Shown here: positions 25,697-35,383 of the stretch, piece by piece
Position numbering within the stretch: the first letter of the stretch is position 1
Layout of the letters: each line of letters opens with the position of its first letter
DNA from: Flammeovirgaceae bacterium SG7u.111
GTDB lineage: Bacteria; Bacteroidota; Bacteroidia; Cytophagales; Flammeovirgaceae
DNA: 64,000 nucleotides
Direction: 5' to 3'
NCBI GenBank assembly: GCA_034044135.1
Contig: CP139021.1
Coordinates: 2,805,635 to 2,869,634 of the forward strand
The notes under the pieces: generated by a model
Told to the model about the DNA's origin: nothing
Database searches by the model: none
The model's input: the letters and a program-made list of their open reading frames with translations, nothing else
Position numbers and translations under genes: made by a program

Positions 25697-26863
25697 ATGA
25701 AAAAAAAACACCCTTTTGCCTTTTATCTCGCATTAATGTTTCTGTTTTTTAGCTGTGCGCAAAAGCAAGAGCCAGTGGATGAAGAACCTCAAAAACAAAA
25801 TAATAAAGGATTGAAAGATGTTTTTGCCAGTGATTATTTGATAGGGGCGGCATTATACCCAGAAGTGTTTGACGATCCGCAATTGGATGCGCTTTTGAAG
25901 CGAGAGTTCAACAGTATTACTCCTGAAAACGACATGAAATGGGAGCGGGTTCACCCTAGATTGGGTGAATACACCTTCGAAAGAGCAGATAAAATTGTGG
26001 AATATACCCAGGCGAACAACATCGATCTGATTGGGCATACGCTTGTGTGGCACAGCCAGATGGGCAAAGGGATTTTTACGATGACAGATGCTCCAGAAGA
26101 TACGGTATTGGTGGACAAAGCTACGCTTGTAAACCGGATGAAAGAGCATATCGAGACTGTGGCCGGGCGGTACAAGGGAAAAATCCATGGTTGGGATGTG
26201 GTAAATGAAGCCCTGAATGATGACGGAACGCTTAGAGAATCTGATTTTTTGAAGATTGCTGGGGAGGAATACCTTGCCAAAGCTTTTGAATTTGCCAATG
26301 AGGTTGATCCTGATGCGGAGCTGTATTACAATGATTATAACATGACTGAACCAGCCAAAAGGGATGGGGCGATTGCTTTGGTCAAAAAGCTAAAAGAAAA
26401 AGGCTTGCGAGTAGATGCTGTAGGTATGCAAGGGCATTGGGAGTTGAACTATCCGCCATTAGCGCAAATAGAAGAAAGCATTGTCAAGTTTTCGGAACTA
26501 GGTGTAAAAGTAATGGTGACGGAGTTGGATATTTCCGTGTTGCCCAGCCCTTGGAGAATGCCTTCTGCGGATATAAGCATCAAGTTTGAAAATAATGAAA
26601 AAATGAATCCGTACCCTAATGGTATGCCCGATTCGGTAAGTGTAGCCTTGGCAAAGCGGTACAAAGATATTTTCGAGCTTTTTGACAAGCACAAAGATAA
26701 GATAAGCAGGGTGACTTTTTGGGGACTGCACGATGGCAACTCATGGAAAAATGGCTTTCCAATTAATGGAAGAACGGATTACCCTATGCTTTTCGACCGA
26801 AACTTTAAGCCCAAAAAAGCCTATTTTGAAGTTGTGGGCTTGAAGGATAATGCTGGAAAGTGA
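25697..26863 (+). CDS. Glycoside hydrolase family 10 endo-1,4-beta-xylanase, lipoprotein
   Basis: This 388-residue protein has a lipobox FLFFSC (about Cys20) and a GH10 TIM barrel. Signatures are FNSITPENDMKWERV, IGHTLVWHSQ, GWDVVNEAL with the acid/base Glu at about 170, and VMVTELDISV with the nucleophile Glu at about 276. RVTFWGLHDGNSW and a final PKKAYFEVV complete it. It cleaves internal bonds of xylan, probably on the cell surface or in the periplasm, and feeds the neighbouring symporter and GH43 enzyme. It has its own promoter region, 218 bases after GH43. Confidence 0.95.
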   Translation: MKKKHPFAFYLALMFLFFSCAQKQEPVDEEPQKQNNKGLKDVFASDYLIGAALYPEVFDDPQLDALLKREFNSITPENDMKWERVHPRLGEYTFERADKIVEYTQANNIDLIGHTLVWHSQMGKGIFTMTDAPEDTVLVDKATLVNRMKEHIETVAGRYKGKIHGWDVVNEALNDDGTLRESDFLKIAGEEYLAKAFEFANEVDPDAELYYNDYNMTEPAKRDGAIALVKKLKEKGLRVDAVGMQGHWELNYPPLAQIEESIVKFSELGVKVMVTELDISVLPSPWRMPSADISIKFENNEKMNPYPNGMPDSVSVALAKRYKDIFELFDKHKDKISRVTFWGLHDGNSWKNGFPINGRTDYPMLFDRNFKPKKAYFEVVGLKDNAGK

Positions 26864-26943
26864 TAGGTGGGTCTATTGCCAAAAAAAATCTGGGAAGGGG
26901 GCGCAAAACTTGTTTGTTAGTAGCCTAAACCCACATAAATGTA

Positions 26944-26951
26944 TAACTTTG
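26944..26951 (+). promoter_or_regulatory. Probable purL promoter -7 box
   Basis: TAACTTTG fits the TAnnTTTG consensus 39 bases before the purL start. A TTTG element occurs upstream, but its spacing is longer than ideal. Confidence 0.4.
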
Positions 26952-26989
26952 CGGCTTGAAAATTTTTCGTTAAGATTATTCATTCGCCC

Positions 26990-29900
26990 ATGATTCTGTT
27001 CTTTAAAAGCCCCCAAGACAAGTATTTTGTACTCGAATCTCGTATAGATCTCGCAGCCAACGATTTGGAAAAGCTCAAATGGCTTTTTGGTGATGCCGAG
27101 CAATTGCTTTACGATAACCTTGTAGGGTTTTTCGTAGGCCCAAGAAAGGAAATGATTACGCCTTGGAGTACCAATGCGGTGGAGATTACCCAAAACATGG
27201 GCTTAGAAGGTATAGTGCGAATAGAGGAATTTGAGGAAGTAGAAAGCGAAGCAGCCTTTTTCGATCCAATGCTAAAGGCTTTGTATAAAGGTTTGGCACA
27301 GGATGTATTCACCATAGAAAAAACTCCCGATCCTGTAATTTACATAGAGGACATTGCTGCCTATAACCAGCAAGAAGGCTTGGCATTGAATGCCGAAGAA
27401 ATTACTTACTTGGAAGCCTTGAGCGAGAAAATTGGACGGAAACTGACCGATAGCGAAGTATTTGGTTTTTCACAAGTGAATTCGGAGCACTGCCGCCACA
27501 AGATTTTCAATGGAGTGTTTATTATTGACGGAGAAGAAAAACCTTCTTCTTTGTTCCAACTCATCAAAAAAACATCGAAAGTAAGTCCTCAGAACTTGGT
27601 TTCGGCCTACAAGGACAATGTAGCATTTTTGAAAGGACCAAGGGTAGAACAGTTTTCTCCTGAACGCCACGACGAACCCGCCTTTTTCGAAACTAAAGAA
27701 ATTGATTCTGTTATCTCGATAAAAGCGGAAACGCATAATTTTCCGACCACGGTTGAGCCTTTCAACGGTGCGGCAACCGGAGCAGGCGGAGAAATTAGAG
27801 ACAGGATGGCCGGTGGGGTTGGTAGTATTCCTTTGGCGGGTACTGCCGTTTATATGACCTCTTATTCTCGCCTAGAAGAAAACAGGAAGTGGGAAGAAGC
27901 AACAGAAGCTCGCCCTTGGTTGTACCAAACACCTATCGAAATCCTGATAAAGGCTTCGAACGGGGCGAGTGATTTTGGGAACAAATTTGGTCAGCCGCTG
28001 ATCAGTGGTTCTGTGCTTACCTTCGAGCACTTCGAAAACAACAAGAAATTTGGTTTCGATAAAGTGATTATGCTTGCAGGTGGGGTTGGCATGGGCAAAG
28101 AGAAAGACAGTTTGAAAAATGTTCCTGAAAAGGGTGATAAAATAGTGGTGATGGGTGGAGACAACTACCGCATTGGAATGGGCGGCGGCGCAGTTTCTTC
28201 CGTGGCAACGGGTGAATTTGCCAACGCTATTGAGCTGAATGCGGTACAGCGTTCGAATCCTGAAATGCAAAAAAGAGTCTACAATGCCATTAGGGCTTTC
28301 GCCGAGTCCGATGACAATACGTTCGTAACCCTTCACGACCACGGTGCTGGCGGGCATTTGAATTGCCTTTCGGAACTAGTGGAAGAAACAGGTGGCACGA
28401 TCGACCTAAGAAAATTGCCAATAGGTGATCCAACCCTTTCTGCCAAAGAAATTGTTGGAAACGAGTCACAAGAGCGAATGGGCTTGGTAATAAAAGAGAA
28501 GGATGTTGAAAAGCTCCAAAAGATTGCCGACCGTGAGCGTAGCCCAATGAACGTGGTGGGAGAGACTACTGGCGATCATGTTTTCAAGTTTGAAGACAAG
28601 GCTACGGGCGAAAACCCTATTGAGCTGAAGATTGAAGATATGCTGGGCAACCCGCCCAAAACCATCATGAAGGATACGGCATTGGGCGAGAAATTCCAAC
28701 ATATTACTTATGATGACACCCGTGTTCACGAATACCTTGAAGCAGTATTGCAATTGGAAGCTGTCGGTTCGAAAGACTGGCTCACCAACAAAGTTGACCG
28801 CTCGGTAACGGGTCGTGTAGCTTTACAGCAAACGGCGGGTTCTTTGCAGCTTCCGCTAAATAATCTGGGCGTGATGGCGATGGATTATCGTGGTGTAAAA
28901 GGGATTGCGACTTCTATAGGCCATGCACCGGTAGCCGCTTTGGTAGACCCTAAAGCGGGTTCTATCAACTCGATTGCCGAAGCGTTGACCAACATAGTTT
29001 GGGCTCCTTTGGAAGATAAACTTTCCTCTGTTTCGCTAAGTGCCAACTGGATGTGGCCGTGTAAAAACCCTGGCGAAGATGCGAGGCTCTACGATGCCGT
29101 TGAAGCAGTGAGCGATTTTGCTTGTGCATTGGGTATCAATATTCCAACAGGAAAAGATTCGCTTTCGATGACCCAGAAATACAACGACGAAGTGGTGTAT
29201 GCTCCGGGCACGGTGATTGTCTCTGGCGCAGGTGAGGTTAGTGACATCAAAAAAGTAGTGAAGCCGGTTTTGAAGCCTGTGGCCAAAAGCTTTGTGGTGT
29301 ATGTTGATTTTACCCAAGACGAATTCAAGCTAGGAGGCAGCAGCTTTGCCCAAGTGGTGAACAGGGTAGGGGCGAAAGTTCCTACGGTGACGAATCCAGC
29401 TTATTTCAAAGCGGCTTTCAATACGTTGCAGGGCTTGATAGGCGAAGGAAAAATATTGGCAGGGCATGATATTTCTGCGGGTGGCATGATCACTGCTTTG
29501 TTGGAAATGACTTTTGCCGAAACCAATATCGGACTTGAACTTGATCTTTCGGTGCTCAATGAAAATGATTTAGTACCCATGCTGTTCAGTGAAAAACCAG
29601 GGGTGCTTATCCAAGTTGAAAACCCTAATGTGGTGATCAATACTTTTGAGAAGGCAGGAGTTGATGCGTATGAAATTGGTAAAGTGACCGAAGGTACGCA
29701 AGTGACGTTGATAGAAAATGACGGTGTAGAACCAAAAATATTTGACATCCCTACTTTGAGAGATGTATGGATGAAAACTTCATACTTGCTCGACAAAGAG
29801 CAAAGTGGAGAAAAATTGGCGCTGGAGCGTTTCCAAAACTATAAGAAGAATGGGTTGGAATTTAGTTTCCCGGCGAACTTTGCAGGAAGCTTCGATTCTT

Positions 29901-30685
29901 ACGGGATTTCTCAAAACAGAAAAGATAAATCTGGAGTTAAAGCGGCGATTATCCGTGAGAAAGGAGTGAACGGTGATAGGGAAATGGCGTATTCGATGCA
30001 CCTTGCAGGCTTCGATGTGAAAGATGTGCACATGACCGACTTGGTAAGCGGAAGGGAAACTTTGGAAGACATCAACTTCATCGTTTTCGTTGGTGGCTTC
30101 TCCAATTCCGATGTGCTCGGTTCGGCAAAAGGCTGGGCAGGTTCTTTCTTATACAACGAGAAAGCGAAGCAAGCGTTGGATAATTTCTACGCTCGCGAAG
30201 ATACGCTCAGCTTGGGTGTATGCAACGGTTGCCAGCTCATGATCGAGCTTGACTTGATCAACCCTGAGCACGAGCAAAAAACCAAGATGCTTCACAACGA
30301 ATCTGGCAAGTTCGAATCCTCTTTCTTGAACATGACCATTGAGCAAAACGATTCGGTGATGTTAGGCAGCCTATCTGGCTCAAGGCTAGGTATTTGGGTA
30401 GCTCATGGTGAAGGGAAGTTTGAAATGCCTATGGCAGAAAGCGAATACAACATTGCTGGCAAATATAGCTTTGCCAATTATCCTGGCAACCCGAATGGTT
30501 CTGATTATGGAACGGCAGCCTTGGCTTCCAAAGACGGACGTCACTTGGCTATGATGCCTCACCTAGAAAGAACAATCTTCCCTTGGAACTGGGCAAAATA
30601 TCCAGCCGAAAGAAACGACGAGGTTTCCCCATGGATTGAGGCATTTGTAAATGCTAGGAAATGGGTGGCTGAGAAAGTGAAGTAG
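26990..30685 (+). CDS. purL: Phosphoribosylformylglycinamidine synthase, large single-chain type
   Basis: This 1231-residue enzyme catalyses the fourth step of purine synthesis (FGAR + ATP + glutamine to FGAM). It is the fused proteobacterial-style form rather than separate PurS/PurL/PurQ. FGAM-synthase hallmarks include FSQVNSEHCRHKIFNG, KAETHNFPTTVEPFNGAATGAGGEIRD, LHDHGAGGHLNCLSELV and PTGKDSLSM. The C-terminal glutamine amidotransferase has Cys1078 in LGVCNGCQLM and His1191 in MPHLERTIFPW, followed by the closing Glu. Length is normal for the large form. It is single, with its own terminator. Confidence 0.97.
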   Translation: MILFFKSPQDKYFVLESRIDLAANDLEKLKWLFGDAEQLLYDNLVGFFVGPRKEMITPWSTNAVEITQNMGLEGIVRIEEFEEVESEAAFFDPMLKALYKGLAQDVFTIEKTPDPVIYIEDIAAYNQQEGLALNAEEITYLEALSEKIGRKLTDSEVFGFSQVNSEHCRHKIFNGVFIIDGEEKPSSLFQLIKKTSKVSPQNLVSAYKDNVAFLKGPRVEQFSPERHDEPAFFETKEIDSVISIKAETHNFPTTVEPFNGAATGAGGEIRDRMAGGVGSIPLAGTAVYMTSYSRLEENRKWEEATEARPWLYQTPIEILIKASNGASDFGNKFGQPLISGSVLTFEHFENNKKFGFDKVIMLAGGVGMGKEKDSLKNVPEKGDKIVVMGGDNYRIGMGGGAVSSVATGEFANAIELNAVQRSNPEMQKRVYNAIRAFAESDDNTFVTLHDHGAGGHLNCLSELVEETGGTIDLRKLPIGDPTLSAKEIVGNESQERMGLVIKEKDVEKLQKIADRERSPMNVVGETTGDHVFKFEDKATGENPIELKIEDMLGNPPKTIMKDTALGEKFQHITYDDTRVHEYLEAVLQLEAVGSKDWLTNKVDRSVTGRVALQQTAGSLQLPLNNLGVMAMDYRGVKGIATSIGHAPVAALVDPKAGSINSIAEALTNIVWAPLEDKLSSVSLSANWMWPCKNPGEDARLYDAVEAVSDFACALGINIPTGKDSLSMTQKYNDEVVYAPGTVIVSGAGEVSDIKKVVKPVLKPVAKSFVVYVDFTQDEFKLGGSSFAQVVNRVGAKVPTVTNPAYFKAAFNTLQGLIGEGKILAGHDISAGGMITALLEMTFAETNIGLELDLSVLNENDLVPMLFSEKPGVLIQVENPNVVINTFEKAGVDAYEIGKVTEGTQVTLIENDGVEPKIFDIPTLRDVWMKTSYLLDKEQSGEKLALERFQNYKKNGLEFSFPANFAGSFDSYGISQNRKDKSGVKAAIIREKGVNGDREMAYSMHLAGFDVKDVHMTDLVSGRETLEDINFIVFVGGFSNSDVLGSAKGWAGSFLYNEKAKQALDNFYAREDTLSLGVCNGCQLMIELDLINPEHEQKTKMLHNESGKFESSFLNMTIEQNDSVMLGSLSGSRLGIWVAHGEGKFEMPMAESEYNIAGKYSFANYPGNPNGSDYGTAALASKDGRHLAMMPHLERTIFPWNWAKYPAERNDEVSPWIEAFVNARKWVAEKVK

Positions 30686-30700
30686 GATTGGATTTGATAT

Positions 30701-30741
30701 AAAAAAGGCTGTATTTCTCTGAGGAATGCAGCCTTTTTTTT
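30701..30741 (+). terminator. purL terminator
   Basis: AAAAAGGCTGTATT pairs with GAATGCAGCCTTTTT, followed by a T-run. Confidence 0.85.
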
Positions 30742-30810
30742 GTTAATCAGAGCATTTTTAAATGCTTATTCAAAAGGCATCAGTGGGGCTAATCTTGTAG
30801 ATGTTTTGAG

Positions 30811-30983
30811 AAAAGAACCCTGTTAAGGGTTCCACAATTGTAGTCATAGAAATTAAAACGAAAACCAACCCAGTGAAGGGTTGCAGAAACTTAGCTATTA
30901 GCTGAAATTCTGCAACACCTACGGCGTTGTTTTTTTATTTTGGGTTGCCAAACTACAATAATGAAACCCATACTGGGTTTTAT
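30811..30983. repeat. REPIN-like element: two-hairpin repeat R plus its inverted copy (copy A)
   Basis: R contains GAACCCTGTTAAGGGTTC followed by CACAATTGTAG (30815-30843), then AACCAACCCAGTGAAGGGTTGC (30864-30885). The inverted partner follows at once: TGCAACACCTACGGCGTTG (30911-30929), then CTACAATAATG and AAACCCATACTGGGTTT (30953-30980). The pairs TGCAGAA/TTCTGCA join the two halves, so the whole unit can fold into one large cruciform with four side hairpins. The same repeat flanks the transposase at 55915-56379. Confidence 0.8.
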
Positions 30984-31017
30984 ACGCTTGCATTTGCCCA
31001 AGTACTTGTCCCAAAAC

Positions 31018-32289
31018 TCAATCAGCCACCAAAATTCCTACAAGCGACAAGGCATTTTCTTTGAAAAGAGCTGGGTTGCCCATTTCGTTTCCACGCTCTT
31101 TCAAGATGGCTTCTTTGTCCAATTCCTTATCGAGCACTTTTATTTGGGCGGTGTGCTCCTTTTTTTCCAAGCCTTCTATAAGTAAATAGGAGAGGCGGTT
31201 GTAGGTGCACCAAGGGTCGAACCGGGTAAGTTCTTGTGGCTCGCCACCGTCTATGCTGATGGAAATTGTTCCGGCACTTGGCCCTACTATGTCGTAAATA
31301 CCTAGTACCGATCCGGTGAACTTGAAATCAATGGTCTCACCTGTGCTTTTCGATTTCATAACTACTTCTGGGAGGATTTCATTGGTTGTGACTGAAGGGC
31401 GATTGAGCTCTGTGAGAGATTGCCAGCCTTCGCTAAAGGTCAAATCCTCTTTGGCAAGGATTCTTGCATTGCTCCAGTTGTCTTCGCTTATGGTCTTTTT
31501 AACTTTATGGGGCTTGAGTTTGTCCTTGTCAACTTGGTTCAACACGATTTCACTGATCGTCTCAAAATATACTTTATGGCCGCTGGTCACATGCGGGTGC
31601 AGGCCGTCCCTTGTAAATGATTTGTCGCCATTATCTCCGGTAAAGGTCCAACCATCTTTATCCATTTTCTCAAGAACAGAAACGCCCAAGTGGATAGAGG
31701 GAATGTTATAGAAATCAGCGACTTCCTCCATGGCAGAAGCAGATTGCTGCATGTTTCCAGCTTGGAGTGTATCAATCATATCTTCATTTACGGTATAGAC
31801 AAAGCAAAAGTCCGAGGCAATATTGAATTGCCATGATTTCAATACGATGCCTTCCATTGCTTTTTTGATTTTCTCAGGCGATTTTTTAGCATCGTTTACG
31901 GCAAACTCTACAAAAATAAGATCTGGCTTGTGAGGGAAAATATCTTGTTCTAACCTAAAAACAGCCAAGTCGGAGCCTGTGCCTCCCAAACATGCGTTTA
32001 CTTCTTCAAATGAGTTTAAGGGCCATTCTTTTTCAAGCCATTCCATCATTCTGCTTCTCCAGCCATCTTCGGCGAGGGTTATGCTACCTCCCAAAAATGC
32101 TACCTTGATAGGCTTTCCACTTTGTACTTTGTAGGAAAAATAAGGTAAGCCTCCACGCGATTGGTATTCTTTCAGTTTTGCTAAATCTTGTTGGGAAAAG
32201 GCATTGGAAATAGTAAAAATCAATGCGGCTATGAGTGATGCTAAAGCTTTGTTTCTGTTCATGTTTTTATTCAAATTGCTGTTTGACAA
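31018..32289 (-). CDS. SGNH/GDSL-family hydrolase, secreted
   Basis: A 423-residue protein with a signal peptide; the second Met (residue 10, MNRNKALASL) is the better start, ending ...NAFSQ. The SGNH blocks are FLGGSIT with the nucleophile Ser (block I), CLGGTGSDL (Gly, block II), FVEFAVND (Asn, block III) and RDGLHPH (Asp/His, block V). It probably removes acetyl or other acyl groups from polysaccharides. A C-terminal beta-sandwich of about 150 residues (IDFKFTGSVLGIYDIVGPSAG) resembles carbohydrate-esterase accessory domains. It is tandem, same strand, with the T9SS protein behind it. Confidence 0.85.
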   Translation of the reverse strand: MSNSNLNKNMNRNKALASLIAALIFTISNAFSQQDLAKLKEYQSRGGLPYFSYKVQSGKPIKVAFLGGSITLAEDGWRSRMMEWLEKEWPLNSFEEVNACLGGTGSDLAVFRLEQDIFPHKPDLIFVEFAVNDAKKSPEKIKKAMEGIVLKSWQFNIASDFCFVYTVNEDMIDTLQAGNMQQSASAMEEVADFYNIPSIHLGVSVLEKMDKDGWTFTGDNGDKSFTRDGLHPHVTSGHKVYFETISEIVLNQVDKDKLKPHKVKKTISEDNWSNARILAKEDLTFSEGWQSLTELNRPSVTTNEILPEVVMKSKSTGETIDFKFTGSVLGIYDIVGPSAGTISISIDGGEPQELTRFDPWCTYNRLSYLLIEGLEKKEHTAQIKVLDKELDKEAILKERGNEMGNPALFKENALSLVGILVAD

Positions 32290-32351
32290 TAGAGGATGCT
32301 AGGTTGTTTTTAGCACTAGCAAATATACAGAAAGGTGTTCCCTTAGGGTAA

Positions 32352-32386
32352 AAAATAAAAAGAGGGAGTTGCAATGAACTCCCTTC
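32352..32386 (-). terminator. Terminator of the T9SS type B gene
   Basis: On the minus strand GGGAGTT and AACTCCC form a 7-bp stem followed by CTTTTTATTTTTT. Confidence 0.75.
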
Positions 32387-32425
32387 CTTTTAAGAAAAAT
32401 ATATTTATGGATTTAGAAAAGAAGT

Positions 32426-35245
32426 CTATTCGCCAACATTGGTCGTGACTTGAATATATCCTTTCCGTTCTTCTATCTCATCATCTTCGTTAAGCCTAAC
32501 GAACCTGATAATGGCCACATAATAATAGACTCCTGAGCCTACTTTTTTACCACTTTGGTCAGTGCCGTCCCAGTTGATGTAAATGTCTCCTTTTTGGGTA
32601 AATACTTCTTGCCCCCACCTGTTAGATATTTTGATTTCTACATCTTTTACAAAATTCACACATTTGAAAGGAACAAACGTATCGTTCACTCCGTCTCCGT
32701 TAGGTGTAAATACGTTTGGAAGGACATATTCTGGACAGTTATCGTTGCAAGCCAAATTACTAAAGTCACTTTCGTTGCCGTTCGGGTCAAGAGCGGTTAC
32801 AGCATAGCAGCCCGCAACCGAGCTAATGTTTTCATGCAGATAGGTTGTGCCAAGAATATTACTTGCTATTAGTTCAAGCTCACCATCGGGTCGTGGGGAA
32901 TAATATAAATTGTAAGAACTAATATCTGTATCGCAATCTCCAGAAAGGTCAGGTTGCCATGAAAGCCTGTTTGAGAATAAAGTGTCTAAATCAAAACAAC
33001 TTTCATTTTGATCTTCCTTAATATTAGTGACATCTGTACAGTCAAGGCTATCTATTGAAAGCGTAGGTGGACAAGGCGCTATGGTATCTCTCAAAACAGC
33101 ACAAGCTATTTGGGAGTAATTGGGCAAAGGCTCTCTAATTATGCTGTTTTCGTACGTGCCCATGGTCATTACCTTATAACAATATTCTTCGTCCTCCACC
33201 AAAGGGAAGCCCGCTATTTTCCCCGAATCGGTGTACATGAGTCCTGCTTGGGTTACATCTACACTATCAATTAATACCATGTCTCCCGTTGAAGGATCTT
33301 CACGGAAAATGTAGTGGTATGGATATTTATTAGAAGCATTACTCCAAGGTACATCAGCTTCCCATACTAGGTTCAAAGAGTTCGGCCGCGGATTTATACT
33401 CAAATCAATAGACGATGCACTGCTAGATGTATCAACGATAGCTCCTTGTGAGAAAAGGTTGACCGTATAATTATAAGGCAATCTTTCTGTATCTATTCCT
33501 GTATCGGTATAGGTTGTATCGTCCTCGTTGAAAATCCCCCCAACATCCGTTCTATTCGCACTGCCATTCAGCCCATCTGCTCTAGTAAGGGTGTAGGTGA
33601 GCGGTCTCGGGTATTTCACCGTATCCAATTCTATTGGATGCGTCCATGTTAAATCGATGCTTCCGTTCGACCTATCGGTTTCTTCTACGCTCACCTCTAC
33701 AAGGTAAGGTGCAAGTTGAGGAATGAACACACATACTTCGGTAGAGGCTATGCTTTCCCCTCCTTCAGGGCCAGGGAAAGTGGCATAAATACGGTAGCAA
33801 TAAGTCACACCTCTATCGAGTCCTTGTCCATTGTTGTTGTCTATAAAAGCTGTTTGCCCAATGGGAACGTCTCCTATTTTTCTATAACCCGTGTAATCAG
33901 GAATACCCGTTTCACATGGTTCTGGGGTGAAGTCAAAAGAACCTTTTCTTCTCCAAATAGTCATTGTATCTGCATTATCGCAGATATAATCTGCCCACTT
34001 AAGCGCAACAGAATTGTTGAGGAGATCGGGCTCGGCTTCTAGAGAGTCGGGTGGAGGACCAACTACCCTGATCAGCCAAGTTTGCAGATCGACTAGCGAG
34101 ACATCGTTTTCATTGCCCGATGTGGGAACATCCCTAGCCCGGAAGGTAGCTTGGTAGGGCTCTTTCCTTACATCTGTACATATGGTATTCCATTCGAATA
34201 CACCCTCTTCGTAGCCATTAGGTGGCTGCAAGCCTCTGACAGTGAACGTCGCTTTATTATCATGGCCTCCATCTATACCACCTATGTTGTTTTCAAAAAG
34301 TCCTCCTTCTCCGCTCAGTTCTATGAAATTACTTTCAGAATCTTCTGCTTTTATAGTATCTATTAGCGTCTGGCCGGCAATCACACAGGTATCCCTTGGT
34401 ATCATTAGCCGTGGCCTGGTGTTTTCCCCATCCACCACTATTATTTGCATATCTCGGTTTACTGTGCCTATCAATATGCCACCTCTCCATTCGTCTACAT
34501 AAAAGGCCACATTGTATTCCCCGGGTTCTCCGGGAGCATCCCAAATTATATCTCCGGTAACTGGGTTGATAGTGAAAGTAGCGTCTCCTGTACCATCTTC
34601 TTTTACTCCATTGAAACCTGGGTCATCAGGGAATCGGTATTCGTTTACTTCTAAAGCATTATCTTCGTCGTCTTTGCCTAGTTTACATACAGTAATTCTA
34701 TAAGAAAGGCTATCTCCATCGGGGTCGTAAGCACCGGGGTTGTGGATGTACCTTTGCCCAACTATGGCTTGGTCAACAGGGAGATACAACAAACGCGGAG
34801 AGGAGTTTAACCCAAAAAATGGGCTGACCCTGAATTCCGATTCTATAAAGAATGCCGTATTTCCTGACGAGAACATGTTTCTCACGCCTGGGTTCCTGTT
34901 TTGCTCGTAGTAACTGACCTTGTATGTACCTGCCGAGGGGAATGTATGGGTGATGACGTACCGTAATATTTCGGTTTTTCCATCTTGTGTAAGCCCTAAC
35001 GATTCGGGTTCAACCCAAGTAGGCGTAGCCGAGTTGTGGCCAAACTCAAAAAGACCGGGCTGTGCAGGTACACCATCCGTATCTCTGTAAAGCATTACGG
35101 TAAACCGAAATGTGAGGGGGTTGGTAGTGGATATCAATTCTGCCGTAAGGTCTCCCGCTCTAATGTGCGTAGCCTGTACTTGCACTGAAAGGGTTAACAA
35201 AAATAACAGTACGTATAAAGTTCTAATGTTTAAGTATTTATCCAT
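32426..35245 (-). CDS. Large secreted protein with T9SS type B (gliding-motility-associated) C-terminal domain
   Basis: From the ATG at 35245 (better than 35305, because it is followed at once by a signal peptide ending VQVQATHI) the protein is ~939 residues. The N-terminal half contains a cadherin/Ig-like PVDQAIVGQRYIHNPGAYDPDGD and INPVTGDIIWDAPGEPGEYN. Then come three or four fibronectin-III-like modules (VALKWADYICDN, NLVWEADVPWS, DLTWTHPI). The last ~90 residues form the type B sorting domain: LPNVFTPNGDGVNDTFVP, ISNRWGQEVF, WDGTDQSGKKVGSGVYYYV. It is exported through the type IX system, probably as a surface adhesin or structural protein. Confidence 0.92.
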   Translation of the reverse strand: MDKYLNIRTLYVLLFLLTLSVQVQATHIRAGDLTAELISTTNPLTFRFTVMLYRDTDGVPAQPGLFEFGHNSATPTWVEPESLGLTQDGKTEILRYVITHTFPSAGTYKVSYYEQNRNPGVRNMFSSGNTAFFIESEFRVSPFFGLNSSPRLLYLPVDQAIVGQRYIHNPGAYDPDGDSLSYRITVCKLGKDDEDNALEVNEYRFPDDPGFNGVKEDGTGDATFTINPVTGDIIWDAPGEPGEYNVAFYVDEWRGGILIGTVNRDMQIIVVDGENTRPRLMIPRDTCVIAGQTLIDTIKAEDSESNFIELSGEGGLFENNIGGIDGGHDNKATFTVRGLQPPNGYEEGVFEWNTICTDVRKEPYQATFRARDVPTSGNENDVSLVDLQTWLIRVVGPPPDSLEAEPDLLNNSVALKWADYICDNADTMTIWRRKGSFDFTPEPCETGIPDYTGYRKIGDVPIGQTAFIDNNNGQGLDRGVTYCYRIYATFPGPEGGESIASTEVCVFIPQLAPYLVEVSVEETDRSNGSIDLTWTHPIELDTVKYPRPLTYTLTRADGLNGSANRTDVGGIFNEDDTTYTDTGIDTERLPYNYTVNLFSQGAIVDTSSSASSIDLSINPRPNSLNLVWEADVPWSNASNKYPYHYIFREDPSTGDMVLIDSVDVTQAGLMYTDSGKIAGFPLVEDEEYCYKVMTMGTYENSIIREPLPNYSQIACAVLRDTIAPCPPTLSIDSLDCTDVTNIKEDQNESCFDLDTLFSNRLSWQPDLSGDCDTDISSYNLYYSPRPDGELELIASNILGTTYLHENISSVAGCYAVTALDPNGNESDFSNLACNDNCPEYVLPNVFTPNGDGVNDTFVPFKCVNFVKDVEIKISNRWGQEVFTQKGDIYINWDGTDQSGKKVGSGVYYYVAIIRFVRLNEDDEIEERKGYIQVTTNVGE

Positions 35246-35383
35246 ACAAGGTGTTGAGGTAAATGAATTCAACAAGTTTTCATGAGCGAATTGGATCTGG
35301 AGCAAAAGAGCTTCTTTTACCCAAAAATAGCTGCAAGTTTATGTACAAAAGACTTTCTGTCTTGTGAAATAGTTGTAACCCAC

